Shown: in pieces, positions 8,727 through 16,826 of the stretch
How positions within the stretch are numbered: the first letter of the stretch is position 1
Layout of the letters: each line of letters starts with the position of its first letter
Assembly (NCBI GenBank): GCA_963724535.1
Contig: CAVRVD010000021.1
Coordinates: forward strand, 51,313-115,312
Source of the DNA: JADJPO01 sp963724535
GTDB taxonomy: Bacteria; Actinomycetota; Actinomycetes; Actinomycetales; Kineosporiaceae
Length of the DNA stretch: 64,000 nt
Reading direction: 5' to 3'
The notes under the pieces: generated by a model
The model's database searches: none
What the model saw: only the letters and a program-made list of their open reading frames with translations
What the model was told of the DNA's origin: nothing
Position numbers and translations under genes: made by a program

Positions 8727-10469
8727 TCACCGAGCGTGCCAGTCGGGGTGGTTCAGGAGCTGCTCGCGCACCTGCCGATGCAGGACCTTCCCGATAGCCG
8801 AGCGCGGGAGCTCGTCGACGATGAACACCCGGCGGGGAACCTTGTACCCGGTGAGGTGATCGCGTGACGCCTGCCGCACGACATCAGCATCGAGTTCGGC
8901 CCCCGGTTCGGCTACCACCGCGGCGACGACGACCTCGCCGCCGGACTCATGCGGCAGACCGACCGCTGCCGCGTCGAGGATTCCGGGCAGGCGGCGCATC
9001 GCGTCCTCGACCTCGGAGGGATACACGTTGAAGCCACCCGTGATGATGAGCTCCTTGATGCGGTCCACGACGGAGATGAAGCCGTCGACGTCCATCACGA
9101 CGACGTCGCCGGTCCGGATCCAGCCGCCGTCAAGTAGCACCGCAGCCGTGTCATCGGGTCGGTTCCAGTAGCCGGCGAAGACCTGCGGACCGCGCACCAA
9201 CAGCTCCCCGGCCTCACCGATGGCCCGCTCCTGCGTGGGGTTGCGCGGGTCGACGATGCGCACCTCGGTGGAGGGAATCGGCACACCTATCGTGCCTGGG
9301 CGGCGGGTGTGCGCGACCGGATTGCCGATCGTCACCGGTGAGGTCTCCGTCATGCCGTAGCCCTCGACGAGCAGGCCTCCGGTGGCCGACTCCCATACGT
9401 CGACCACAGCTGGGGGTAGTGACATCGCTCCGGAGAACGCGTAGCGGATCGGGCTCAGGTCAACGTCCTTGGCGCGAGCGACCTCGGCGAGTGCCTGGTA
9501 GATCGGCGGGACGCCAGGCAGGAATGTCGCAGGCCGACGCTGCATGGCCGCCAGCACCTGGTCGACGTCGAAGCGCGGGAACAACACGAGTGTGGCGCCG
9601 ATGTTCACCGCGAAGGTGAGGCACAGCGTCAGCCCGAAGGCGTGGAACAGCGGCAGTACCGCGTAGATGACTTCTCGGCCGTCCTGGAGGCCAGGCACCC
9701 AGGCCCGGCATTGCGCCACGTTGGACCGCAGGTTGCCGTGGGTCAGGATTGCGCCCTTCGGCACCCCCGTCGTGCCACCCGTGTACTGCAACAACGCCGT
9801 GTCCGAAGACGCGGGGCCGGGGTGGCCGCCGACCAGCGGAGCGGCCGAGGCGACGAGCTTCTCCCAGGAGAGCGCACCGCGCGCGGGACCAGTCATGGCC
9901 GCCCGCGCGGCCCGGGCCTTTGCCAGCGGGAGCCGCAGTGCCCAACGCTTCGAGCGCGGCAGCGCGGCGGTCAGGTCCACCGCAACGATCGAACGAAGCT
10001 CGGTCTGGGCAACGAGCCGCTGCAGCGTGGGCACGACCTTGTCCCAGGCGATGGCCACGTGGGCTCCGTGATCGGCCAGCTGGTGGGCGAGCTCCTCGGG
10101 CGTGTACAGCGGGTTGTGCTCGACGACAATGCCGCCGAGGCGGAGCACCGCGTAGAAGGCCACCACATGCTGGGGGCAGTTGGGCATCACGAGGGCAACC
10201 CGATCCCCTCGCCCGACGCCGAGGCGACGCAGCGCCTCCGCAGCACGACAGACCTGGTCGCCGAGCTGGCGGTAGGTCGTGGTCGCGCCGTAGAAGTCGA
10301 GGGCCACCCGATCCGCGAACCGCCGAACCGCGCTATCGAGCACGTCGGGCAGAGACTCGTCATGCACGTCGACGTCGGCAGGGACCCCTGCGGCATAGCT
10401 GGCAAGCCAGGGGCGTGGGCTGGCACCGCTCACAGCGACCTCCTCGCGTGTCGACGCCCAGCCTGTCAC
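8727..10469 (-). CDS. Long-chain fatty-acid--CoA ligase (AMP-forming)
   Basis: 580 residues, full length for the ANL superfamily. ATP loop YTGGTTGVPKGAILTH near 230, GYGMTETSPV near 370, GGWIRTGDVVVMDVDGF near 460, hinge DRIKELIITGGFNVYPSEVE near 485 and C-terminal PRSAIGKVLHRQ with the catalytic Lys. It activates free fatty acids to acyl-CoA through an acyl-adenylate. Lying between phaC and a CPBP gene, it could feed acyl-CoA to beta-oxidation or to storage lipid and PHA synthesis (inference). The start is uncertain: the first GTG is 12 codons before another possible start at the VSGASPRP stretch. Confidence 0.9.
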   Translation of the reverse strand: MTGWASTREEVAVSGASPRPWLASYAAGVPADVDVHDESLPDVLDSAVRRFADRVALDFYGATTTYRQLGDQVCRAAEALRRLGVGRGDRVALVMPNCPQHVVAFYAVLRLGGIVVEHNPLYTPEELAHQLADHGAHVAIAWDKVVPTLQRLVAQTELRSIVAVDLTAALPRSKRWALRLPLAKARAARAAMTGPARGALSWEKLVASAAPLVGGHPGPASSDTALLQYTGGTTGVPKGAILTHGNLRSNVAQCRAWVPGLQDGREVIYAVLPLFHAFGLTLCLTFAVNIGATLVLFPRFDVDQVLAAMQRRPATFLPGVPPIYQALAEVARAKDVDLSPIRYAFSGAMSLPPAVVDVWESATGGLLVEGYGMTETSPVTIGNPVAHTRRPGTIGVPIPSTEVRIVDPRNPTQERAIGEAGELLVRGPQVFAGYWNRPDDTAAVLLDGGWIRTGDVVVMDVDGFISVVDRIKELIITGGFNVYPSEVEDAMRRLPGILDAAAVGLPHESGGEVVVAAVVAEPGAELDADVVRQASRDHLTGYKVPRRVFIVDELPRSAIGKVLHRQVREQLLNHPDWHAR

Positions 10470-10585
10470 GCCTGCGCTCTCTGGGCGGCGACCCTGGTCC
10501 GCGCCGATCCGCCCGGCGTCCGGTGTGCACGAGGCAGAACCGAAACGGGCCCACTGCCTGGCTACCGGTATTGTTCACCGTCTCG

Positions 10586-10591
10586 TAGTGT
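10586..10591 (+). promoter_or_regulatory. -10 box (TAGTGT) of a leaderless promoter
   Basis: TAGTGT ends exactly 6 nt before the ATG at 10598, and no ribosome-binding site precedes that ATG. This supports a leaderless transcript for the CPBP protease gene. Confidence 0.5.
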
Positions 10592-10597
10592 CTCGGT

Positions 10598-11527
10598 ATG
10601 CCGAAGGCGACCGGCAGACCAGGACAACCCGCGGCTGCCCGTGCGGGGTTGTGGGAAGGCCTGCACGTCCGGTACTTGGCGGTCGCCTATGCGTTCTCGT
10701 GGGTGTTCTGGGTCGGTGCCTGGCTGGTGGGTCGTGCGCTGGGCACCGGGGACCTGCTGTTCAACGAGGATCTCGTCTGGCGGGTGTTCTTCGAACGGGA
10801 CGTGCCGGCTGAACTGCTTGCCGTGTCAGCGTTGTCGCTGGTCGGCGTGTACGGTCCCATGCTCGGTGGAATTCTGGTGTCCCGGGCAGATCCGCGGATC
10901 CCGGCGGGGGACCTGGGCCGGCGACTGAGGCGGGTCAACGTCGGTTGGGGCACGTACGCGACCGTGGCGGCGATCCTGCTGCTCGTGACGGTCCCGGTCC
11001 TCGCTCTCGCGGCAGCGACCACGCCGCGGACGACGGGCGCGCCGTCCGCAGGCTCGCTCGCAGTGTTCCTGCTGACCTTCTTCGTCGTGCAGATGCTCAC
11101 CTCGGGTACGGAGGAGATCGGGTGGCGTGGCTACCTGACCGAGAAGATGCTTCCCGGACGGGGGTTCTGGGACACCGGCTGGGCGGTCGGACCCGTATGG
11201 GCGCTGTGGCACCTGCCCGTGGTGACGATGATCTTTGCGCAGCAAGGCATGGGGCTGGTGTCGATCGCCGGATCCCTTGCCGGGTTCGGAATGGGGATCA
11301 TCGCCATGGCGATCCTGCAGGCGTGGTTCTACGAACGCACCCGTAGCGTGTTCCTCAGCGTCGTCATCCACGCCGCCTTCAACACGGTTCCGCTGACGAT
11401 CGTCCTGCTGTACGAAGGATCTCCGGCCGCGGTCGGTGGGAACGTGCTGCTGTGGGTGTTCGTGGTCGTGCTGAAGTCCCGCACGGACCGAGCCGCCAAG
11501 GTCGCGGCCGGGCGTGACCGGGCGTGA
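10598..11527 (+). CDS. CPBP-family intramembrane glutamic protease
   Basis: 309 residues with about eight hydrophobic segments. The CPBP/Abi motifs are present: EEIGWRGYL near 172 (catalytic Glu-Glu, Arg), WALWHLPVV near 202 (His), and VVIHAAFNTV near 252 (His, Asn). Family members are integral-membrane proteases related to Rce1; bacterial roles include bacteriocin self-immunity and prenyl-protein-like processing, but the substrate here is unknown. The gene stands alone, with its own leaderless-type promoter and no RBS. The C-terminus is a short basic tail. Confidence 0.85.
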   Translation: MPKATGRPGQPAAARAGLWEGLHVRYLAVAYAFSWVFWVGAWLVGRALGTGDLLFNEDLVWRVFFERDVPAELLAVSALSLVGVYGPMLGGILVSRADPRIPAGDLGRRLRRVNVGWGTYATVAAILLLVTVPVLALAAATTPRTTGAPSAGSLAVFLLTFFVVQMLTSGTEEIGWRGYLTEKMLPGRGFWDTGWAVGPVWALWHLPVVTMIFAQQGMGLVSIAGSLAGFGMGIIAMAILQAWFYERTRSVFLSVVIHAAFNTVPLTIVLLYEGSPAAVGGNVLLWVFVVVLKSRTDRAAKVAAGRDRA

Positions 11528-11928
11528 TGATGATCTCGTCCCCGCTCGACACCTGGAGATCGCCCGCGGGTACATCGGGGACGTGTCGTTGACGGTGCTG
11601 GACGCCCAGTCCCTCGGCACGAGATCGACGCCTTCTTCGAGCGCAGCCTCGCGGCGGCAAGGGCAACGTGCGCGCCCTCCTGGTCTCGGTCGACGGTCAG
11701 CGGATCGTCGATCGCTACTTCCGCGGTGGCGACGCCTCGCAGACGGCCGACGGCGACGTTCGAACTCCTGACCTCCGCCGTCATCGTGCCGGCGTTGGTC
11801 TGACAAGCCTGTCCCGCTCCGGAGGGCAGCGGCGAGGTCTGAGCCCTGATCAGGCGCACCGAGGACGTAGGGCCAGGGTTCGGACGGCGCCGCGCGGCGC
11901 ATTCTGGAGGTTCGGGCGGTGAGTTGCC
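11528..11928 (+). other. Intergenic stretch holding only a gene remnant
   Basis: About 400 bp between the CPBP and methyltransferase genes. Apart from the serine-hydrolase-like remnant near 11620-11760 I see no intact gene. The last bases carry a GGAGG ribosome site for the methyltransferase. Confidence 0.5.
11620..11760 (+). pseudogene. Remnant of a beta-lactamase-like serine hydrolase N-terminus
   Basis: One frame gives EIDAFFERSLAAARA. A second frame continues as VRALLVSVDGQRIVDRYFRG, which looks like the first strands of class-C beta-lactamase-like hydrolases (pattern: V-R-x-x-L-V-x-x-D-G-x-x-V-x-x-R-Y-F). The similarity stops after about 45 residues, before the catalytic SxxK. It is a short, frameshifted fragment; the identification is tentative. 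Confidence 0.35.
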
Positions 11929-12579
11929 ATGACACGTGCAGCCAACTCCAGCCCCGCTCCGCTAGCCGCCTACACGACCGACGCGGAGCGCTACGACTGC
12001 CGCACAGCGCTGTTCCAGTGCTGGCGGGACCTGGCCGTGGACGCCCTGGCCCTGCAGGCGGGTGACCACGTGGTCGACGTGGGCTGCGGTACGGGACTGT
12101 GTTTCGCCCGGCTGGAGAGCGCGATCGGCGTGAGTGGGCAGATCACCGGGATCGACGAGGCCCCGCCGATGCTCGTCGTGGCTCGGCGTCGGGTCGAGCG
12201 GCACGCCTGGCGCAATGTGGAGCTGATCGCTGGCCCGGCGCACCTGGCCCGGCTGTCGTATACCGCCGATGCGGCGCTCTTCTGTGCGGTGCACGACGTC
12301 CTGCAGGACCGGGAGGCGCTGCTCAACGTGCTCGCGCAGCTGCGGCCGGGCGGACAGGTGAGCGCCATCGGCGGGCGGTGGGCGGACCCCTCGCTGGTCG
12401 CCTACAACGCGGTGATCAGATCGCTGCACGCGCCGTACATCAAGGACTTTGGCGCGTTCGACCGGCCCTGGACGCAGTTGGAGGAGCTGCTCGAGGACAC
12501 CCGGGTGGGTGAGATCGCGTTCGGGAGTGGCTACCTGCTGGCGGGCAGCACCTCAGGTCGGCGGCCCGCGCCTGCCTGA
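11929..12579 (+). CDS. Class I SAM-dependent methyltransferase
   Basis: 216 residues. Motif I VVDVGCGTGLC near residue 45 begins a Rossmann-like fold; the following acidic loop ITGIDEAPPML binds SAM ribose, and a later LRPGGQVSAIGG strand matches motif III. The acceptor substrate is unknown. A GGAGG ribosome site lies upstream of the ATG. The gene is convergent with the hexapeptide acyltransferase gene, with a 14-bp gap. Confidence 0.8.
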   Translation: MTRAANSSPAPLAAYTTDAERYDCRTALFQCWRDLAVDALALQAGDHVVDVGCGTGLCFARLESAIGVSGQITGIDEAPPMLVVARRRVERHAWRNVELIAGPAHLARLSYTADAALFCAVHDVLQDREALLNVLAQLRPGGQVSAIGGRWADPSLVAYNAVIRSLHAPYIKDFGAFDRPWTQLEELLEDTRVGEIAFGSGYLLAGSTSGRRPAPA

Positions 12580-12593
12580 GGATGCGGACGGCA

Positions 12594-13325
12594 CTACTCC
12601 GGCGCGATGACCTTGATCGGTTTCGCGGGCACTCCGCCCACCACGTGGTAGTCGGCCACGTCCTTGGTGACCACGGAGTTCGCTGCCACGATCGCCCGTC
12701 TACCGATGGTCGTGCCGGCCATGACCACGGCGTTGTAGCCGATCAGGCACTCCGGGCCGATCGCCACCGGCTTCATGAGGCGTCCACCGCGGGGCATCGG
12801 CTGGGTGAAGTCGTCGAACACATGCGCGTGGGTCTCGACCGTGACACCTGCGGCCAGCATGCTGTGGTCGCCGATGGTTAGCGGCCCGCGATCATCGAGC
12901 ATGACCCGCCGGTTGATGAAGACGCCGTCGCCGAGGGTGATGTTGCGCCCAGAGTTGAACAGGACGTCATGGTGGATGGTGACGTCCCGTCCGACCTGCT
13001 TGAACACCTTGTGCGCCAGGATGCGCCGCAGCTTGATGGCGAAGTCCTGCATCAGCGCGGCGGGCGTCCGGTCGAAGAGCCGCCAGAACATCGTGTAGAA
13101 GATCTCTGAGTCCTCGGCGAGCTGGCGATCGCGGCCCTTGAAGTGATCGTCGGCCAGACTCAGCTCACCCGTGCCGAGGAAGCGATCCACCAAACCTGAC
13201 GATCTCCGCAGAAACGTGTCACCGGTGCGCTGCAGAGCGTCGGTTGTCACCAACTCGTCGAACTCCGCCAGTAGCTGTGCCTGCGCGTCGGCGAGGGGCC
13301 GCTCGGCGTCGTCGGAGTCCTGCAT
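12594..13325 (-). CDS. Hexapeptide-repeat (LbH) acyltransferase
   Basis: 243 residues. A helical N-terminal 100 residues precede a left-handed beta-helix with imperfect [LIV]-G-x-x-x-x repeats, for example ITLGDGVFINRRVMLDD, LTIGDHSMLAAGVTVETHAH and GRRAIVAANSVVTKDV. The HAH in the coil is a likely catalytic or cofactor-binding site, as in maltose/galactoside acetyltransferases and serine acetyltransferase relatives. The C-terminus VVGGVPAKPIK is the usual end of this fold. It starts 3 nt after the glycosyltransferase stop, so the two form an operon that probably modifies a cell-surface glycan or glycolipid (inference). Confidence 0.85.
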   Translation of the reverse strand: MQDSDDAERPLADAQAQLLAEFDELVTTDALQRTGDTFLRRSSGLVDRFLGTGELSLADDHFKGRDRQLAEDSEIFYTMFWRLFDRTPAALMQDFAIKLRRILAHKVFKQVGRDVTIHHDVLFNSGRNITLGDGVFINRRVMLDDRGPLTIGDHSMLAAGVTVETHAHVFDDFTQPMPRGGRLMKPVAIGPECLIGYNAVVMAGTTIGRRAIVAANSVVTKDVADYHVVGGVPAKPIKVIAPE

Positions 13326-13328
13326 CTG

Positions 13329-14084
13329 CTACTCCCTTCTGGTGGGGGGTCGACGCCCCCGCCCGGGCGCTCTGCCGGCCAGCTCGTCGGACTTGCGCGC
13401 GATGGTCGCGGCGTACTGTTGCAGCACACGGACTCGTCCGACAACAGGGCCGCCCGTCGCGCCCATCTTCGAGTACTGGCCGGTGTAGATGCGAGTGACG
13501 GCAACCTCGCGCACCGACCAGCCGTTGTGGGCGGCGTCGAACAGCAACTCCAGTTCGGCTTCGTAACGATCTCTCTGGGGCTCCCAGGTCATGGCCACGA
13601 CCGGGGCCAGGCAGCGGTAGCCGCTGAACGGATCGGTGACCACCGCGCCGAGGCGCTTACGCAGCGCCCGGACCACGACCAGGCGGACGAGATAGCGGTT
13701 ACGCGGGGTGTCGCCGCGGCCGCTGTCCGTGAGATAGCGCGAGCCGCAGGCGATATCGCACTCACCCGCAAGGACCGGGGCCACCAGGAGCGGGAGATCG
13801 TGCGGGTGGTGCTGGCCATCTCCGTCCATGAGCACCACGCACTCCACCGACGGCGATCTGACGGCGATGAGGCCTGCTCGTAGCGCGGCGCCCTTGCCCT
13901 GGTTGGGCCACAGATCGACCACCTGCACCCCGTGAGCGCGCGCGACCTCGGGCGTGCCATCGGTCGAGCCGTCGTTGATCACCACCGGCCGGACCATCCG
14001 GCCCTGGAGGCTCACGGGCAACGCCGGCAACAGCCGGACGAGCGCCGTGGCCTCATTGAAGGCCGGGATCACCACGGAGATCAT
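13329..14084 (-). CDS. Family 2 glycosyltransferase (DPM/polyprenyl-phosphate type)
   Basis: 251 residues. N-terminal VVIPAFNEATALVRLLPAL, NDGSTDGT near 40, and MDGDGQHHPHDLP near 90 (DxD-like metal site) define a GT-A fold GT2 enzyme of the dolichol/undecaprenyl-phosphate sugar transferase type. FSGYRCLAP near 150 and the D-x-x-x-E-L-E-L-L stretch are typical of this subgroup. No C-terminal TM segments are present. It is first in a two-gene operon with the hexapeptide acyltransferase. A TAGTGT box lies 9 nt upstream of the ATG. Confidence 0.88.
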   Translation of the reverse strand: MISVVIPAFNEATALVRLLPALPVSLQGRMVRPVVINDGSTDGTPEVARAHGVQVVDLWPNQGKGAALRAGLIAVRSPSVECVVLMDGDGQHHPHDLPLLVAPVLAGECDIACGSRYLTDSGRGDTPRNRYLVRLVVVRALRKRLGAVVTDPFSGYRCLAPVVAMTWEPQRDRYEAELELLFDAAHNGWSVREVAVTRIYTGQYSKMGATGGPVVGRVRVLQQYAATIARKSDELAGRAPGRGRRPPTRRE

Positions 14085-14161
14085 ATTGGCGGCACACTAT
14101 CGCTTTTCGGCCGCTACCCCGTCAGATCGCGGGCTGCCAGATTAGCGCTCACGATCACCAG

Positions 14162-14187
14162 CGACTCGACCACACTGTGGTGAGTCG
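14162..14187 (+). promoter_or_regulatory. 26-bp near-perfect palindrome between divergent genes
   Basis: CGACTC-G-ACCACA, a central C, then TGTGGT-GAGTCG: two 12-bp arms complementary except for one bulged G at 14168. It lies between the divergent GT2 and K+-channel genes and lacks a T-tract, so it looks more like an operator than a terminator. The cognate regulator is unknown. Confidence 0.45.
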
Positions 14188-14311
14188 GTACGGGGTTGTG
14201 CGCCGCCCATGGTTGTTCGGGAGTGGGAGGAGCCCATCGCCGCCAGGACCGGTCCGGGTCCGCCACACTGTCGCCCGGCAACCAGTGCGCGGCAGGCGAG
14301 GAGCGACGGCG

Positions 14312-16042
14312 ATGCTCGAGATCGATCCGGTGGAGCACGTTGTCGTGTTCGGCTTCCACGGCGTCGCGCGGCGCATCGTCCGTCAGCTGGCGACCACCAG
14401 CCGGCCGGTTCTGGTGGTGGAGCCGCAGGCCACCCAGGAGGAGCGGGACGAGCTCGAACGCTGGGACGTCGCGTATCTGGCGGGATCCGGGCAGAGCCTC
14501 GACATCCTGCGCGCAGCCAACGTCGCCGACGCCCGCGCGGTGGTGTGCGCGACGAACGAGGATCTGATCAACATCGAGATCGCCCTCCTGGTCCGAGAGA
14601 TGTCGGCCACGGTCCGCGTCGTCGTCCAGATGGCGAATGCGTCGGTGGCTCGGGCACTGGAGCAGATCGCCGAGCCGGGAGCGGTGCTCGACGTGGCGGA
14701 GCTGGCGACGACCTCGCTCGTCGAGGCGGCGCTCGGCCAGACGACGCATGAGCTGATGCTGGGCGGCCAGAAGTTTCTGGTGACGTCCTTCATCAGCGCC
14801 CACAGCGGGACCTTCCGTTCCCACTGGGGCGACATGACTCCGATCGCGCTCACCCCAGCAAACGGTGGGATCACGATCCCGTGCCCCGGCCGCGACTCGC
14901 AGGTGTCCCCGGGCGACCTGATCACGCTCCTGGGGACCCGGCAGGAGTTCGCGGCGCTCGGCCTGACACCGTCCCGGACCCAGGCCACAGTGTCGAAACG
15001 GTCGTGGCGGCGCCGGGTTCGCGAGGGCCTGGCCGCCGTCAACGACGGCCTGGACCGCCCGTTCCGGATCGCCGTCGCCGTACTCGTCGCCCTGTCGATG
15101 GTCTCGGTGGTGGTGCTGAGCAACCACTACCGCGACCCGGACGGGACGACGATGTCCTTGTTGGACGCGGTCTACTTCACCGCCGAGACCATCGCCACGG
15201 TCGGGTTCGGGGACTTCTATTTCCGCGACCAGGTGCCATGGCTGCGGGTCTGGGCGATCATCATCACGCTCCTCGGCGCCACGCTGATCGCCGTCTCCAC
15301 GGCTCTGCTCACCAACGCCCTGGTCACCCGCAGCCTGTCCCAGTCCCGGGGCCGCCAGCGGCTGACTGGCATGAGCGGCCATGTCGTCGTCATCGGCCTT
15401 GGTCAGGTGGGAAGCCGGGTGGCGCTCACGCTGCGCGAGTCGGGCTACGAGGTGGCGATCATCGACGGCGGAGACGGGCAGCGCTTCGTGCCTCAGATGG
15501 AGGCCGCCGGAATGCCGGTGCTGATCGGGGATCCGACCCTGCGGGAGACCCAGATGGCCGCCGGGGTGCACCGCTCGGCCGGTCTGGCGGTCCTGACCAA
15601 CGACGACCTGACCAACATCGAGATCGGCCTGGCCGTGCGTGGACTGGTCGGCGAGCGCAGCTTCCCGATCGCCCTGCGCATCTTCGGGCGCAACCTGGCC
15701 CGGGTCCTGGGCACGGTCTCGGAGACGTGGAAGCCCCGCTCCATCGCAGAGCTGGCCGCCCCGTGGTTCATCGGCGCGGCTCTCGGCATGGAGGTGGTCG
15801 GCACCTTCTACGTCGGCGCTGCCCCCTACATGGCAGCCCGGCTGCGCATCCGCGAGGGCAGCGGCTTCGACGGCATCGCGGTGGACGACTTCCGCGTGCA
15901 CACCCGCGTCGCCGCAATCGGGCGGGCGGCCACCGGAGTCTTGGAGTCCCCGCCACGATCTGACGCACGCCTGCGGGCCGGCGACGTGGCCTACGTGGTG
16001 GGCCACTACGAGGACCTCTTCGAGGTCCTCGAACGCGGCTGA
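14312..16042 (+). CDS. Potassium channel with RCK/TrkA-N domains on both sides of the pore
   Basis: 576 residues from ATG 14312, which has GGCGAGGAGCG upstream; the longer open frame from 14177 has no family similarity. Domain order: TrkA-N/RCK (VVVFGFHGVARRIV near 10; ATNEDLINIEIALL near 83), two TM helices framing the selectivity filter TIATVGFGDFYF near 293, then a second RCK (VVVIGLGQVGSRVAL near 360; LTNDDLTNIEIGLAV near 430). TVGFGD is a K+-selective filter. RCK domains bind nucleotides, Ca2+ or NAD and gate the pore. An N-terminal RCK before the pore is less usual than tandem C-terminal RCKs. It is divergent from the GT2 gene across the palindrome. Confidence 0.85.
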   Translation: MLEIDPVEHVVVFGFHGVARRIVRQLATTSRPVLVVEPQATQEERDELERWDVAYLAGSGQSLDILRAANVADARAVVCATNEDLINIEIALLVREMSATVRVVVQMANASVARALEQIAEPGAVLDVAELATTSLVEAALGQTTHELMLGGQKFLVTSFISAHSGTFRSHWGDMTPIALTPANGGITIPCPGRDSQVSPGDLITLLGTRQEFAALGLTPSRTQATVSKRSWRRRVREGLAAVNDGLDRPFRIAVAVLVALSMVSVVVLSNHYRDPDGTTMSLLDAVYFTAETIATVGFGDFYFRDQVPWLRVWAIIITLLGATLIAVSTALLTNALVTRSLSQSRGRQRLTGMSGHVVVIGLGQVGSRVALTLRESGYEVAIIDGGDGQRFVPQMEAAGMPVLIGDPTLRETQMAAGVHRSAGLAVLTNDDLTNIEIGLAVRGLVGERSFPIALRIFGRNLARVLGTVSETWKPRSIAELAAPWFIGAALGMEVVGTFYVGAAPYMAARLRIREGSGFDGIAVDDFRVHTRVAAIGRAATGVLESPPRSDARLRAGDVAYVVGHYEDLFEVLERG

Positions 16043-16826
16043 GGTCAGCTCGGCACTGCCGACCGGCAGGCTTCGAGCGCCATGGACCCGACGCGGCATC
16101 GCCAGATCGCGCGGGAGACAGGACGCTGAGGCGGTGACGTTGATGCCCAGTGGCAGATCCGCGAGGCCCAGTGGAGCCGGCGGCGTCCCCATCCGGACCC
16201 GATCGCCGACCCGCTGCGCGGGGACCCCACGCCGCGCGCTACCCGGATCCTCGGTGCGATCGGCCCCTGGATGTTCCCGGCGATGACCGGGGTGGGGGTG
16301 CTGCTGGTTCTGATGATCGGCCGCTGAGCGACCACCAAATATCGGGCACCTCTCTCAACCACCTGCTGGGTGGGGCGGCACCACGTGCCCGACGTCACAT
16401 TCACGAGGATGCACGTGTGCCGATGTCGATGTCGATCCTCACCGTCGTGCCAGCCAGCATCGGGTGGACGTGGCTGCCGGATGCGTGTCCGACCGTGGCC
16501 CGCATGCGACCCGTGGTCCCAGTGCCCCGTGGCGGGGTCGGGCCGCCCGAAGCCGACCAGGAAGTCCCTACTGTCCGGTAGGCCACAAGCGGGGCCCTTG
16601 GGGGGCTGGTGACTAGTGCCCGTTCCCTTCACACTCCCGATCAGGGCACCATCGCGCGACGACGGTCGGTCATCGGCCGCCTCTGGTAGCGATCGGTGAC
16701 CGGGAGTCGGTGCCAGCGCTTGGCCCGAGTCCACGGGGGACACGGGCGGCGGGATGGGACGAGAGGCTTCGGCCGGGCGCCGGTGCCGGCGACGGCAGGA
16801 GGGCTCGGCAAGGGCGGGAGGCGTGA
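16043..16826. other. 784-bp gap with no convincing intact gene
   Basis: Apart from the degenerate small membrane-protein frame near 16130-16327 I find nothing coding with family-like features. The minus-strand open frame of 232 codons here is compositionally like an antisense shadow. Confidence 0.5.
16130..16327 (+). pseudogene. Possible small membrane protein lacking a start codon
   Basis: An open frame with no ATG, GTG or TTG near its beginning translates to a charged N-terminal half (AQWQIREAQWSRRRP, DPIADPLRGDPTPRA) followed by one hydrophobic helix, ILGAIGPWMFPAMTGVGVLL, and the stop at 16325. The layout resembles small actinobacterial one-helix proteins, but the start has been lost or shifted. 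It could equally be chance. Confidence 0.3.
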
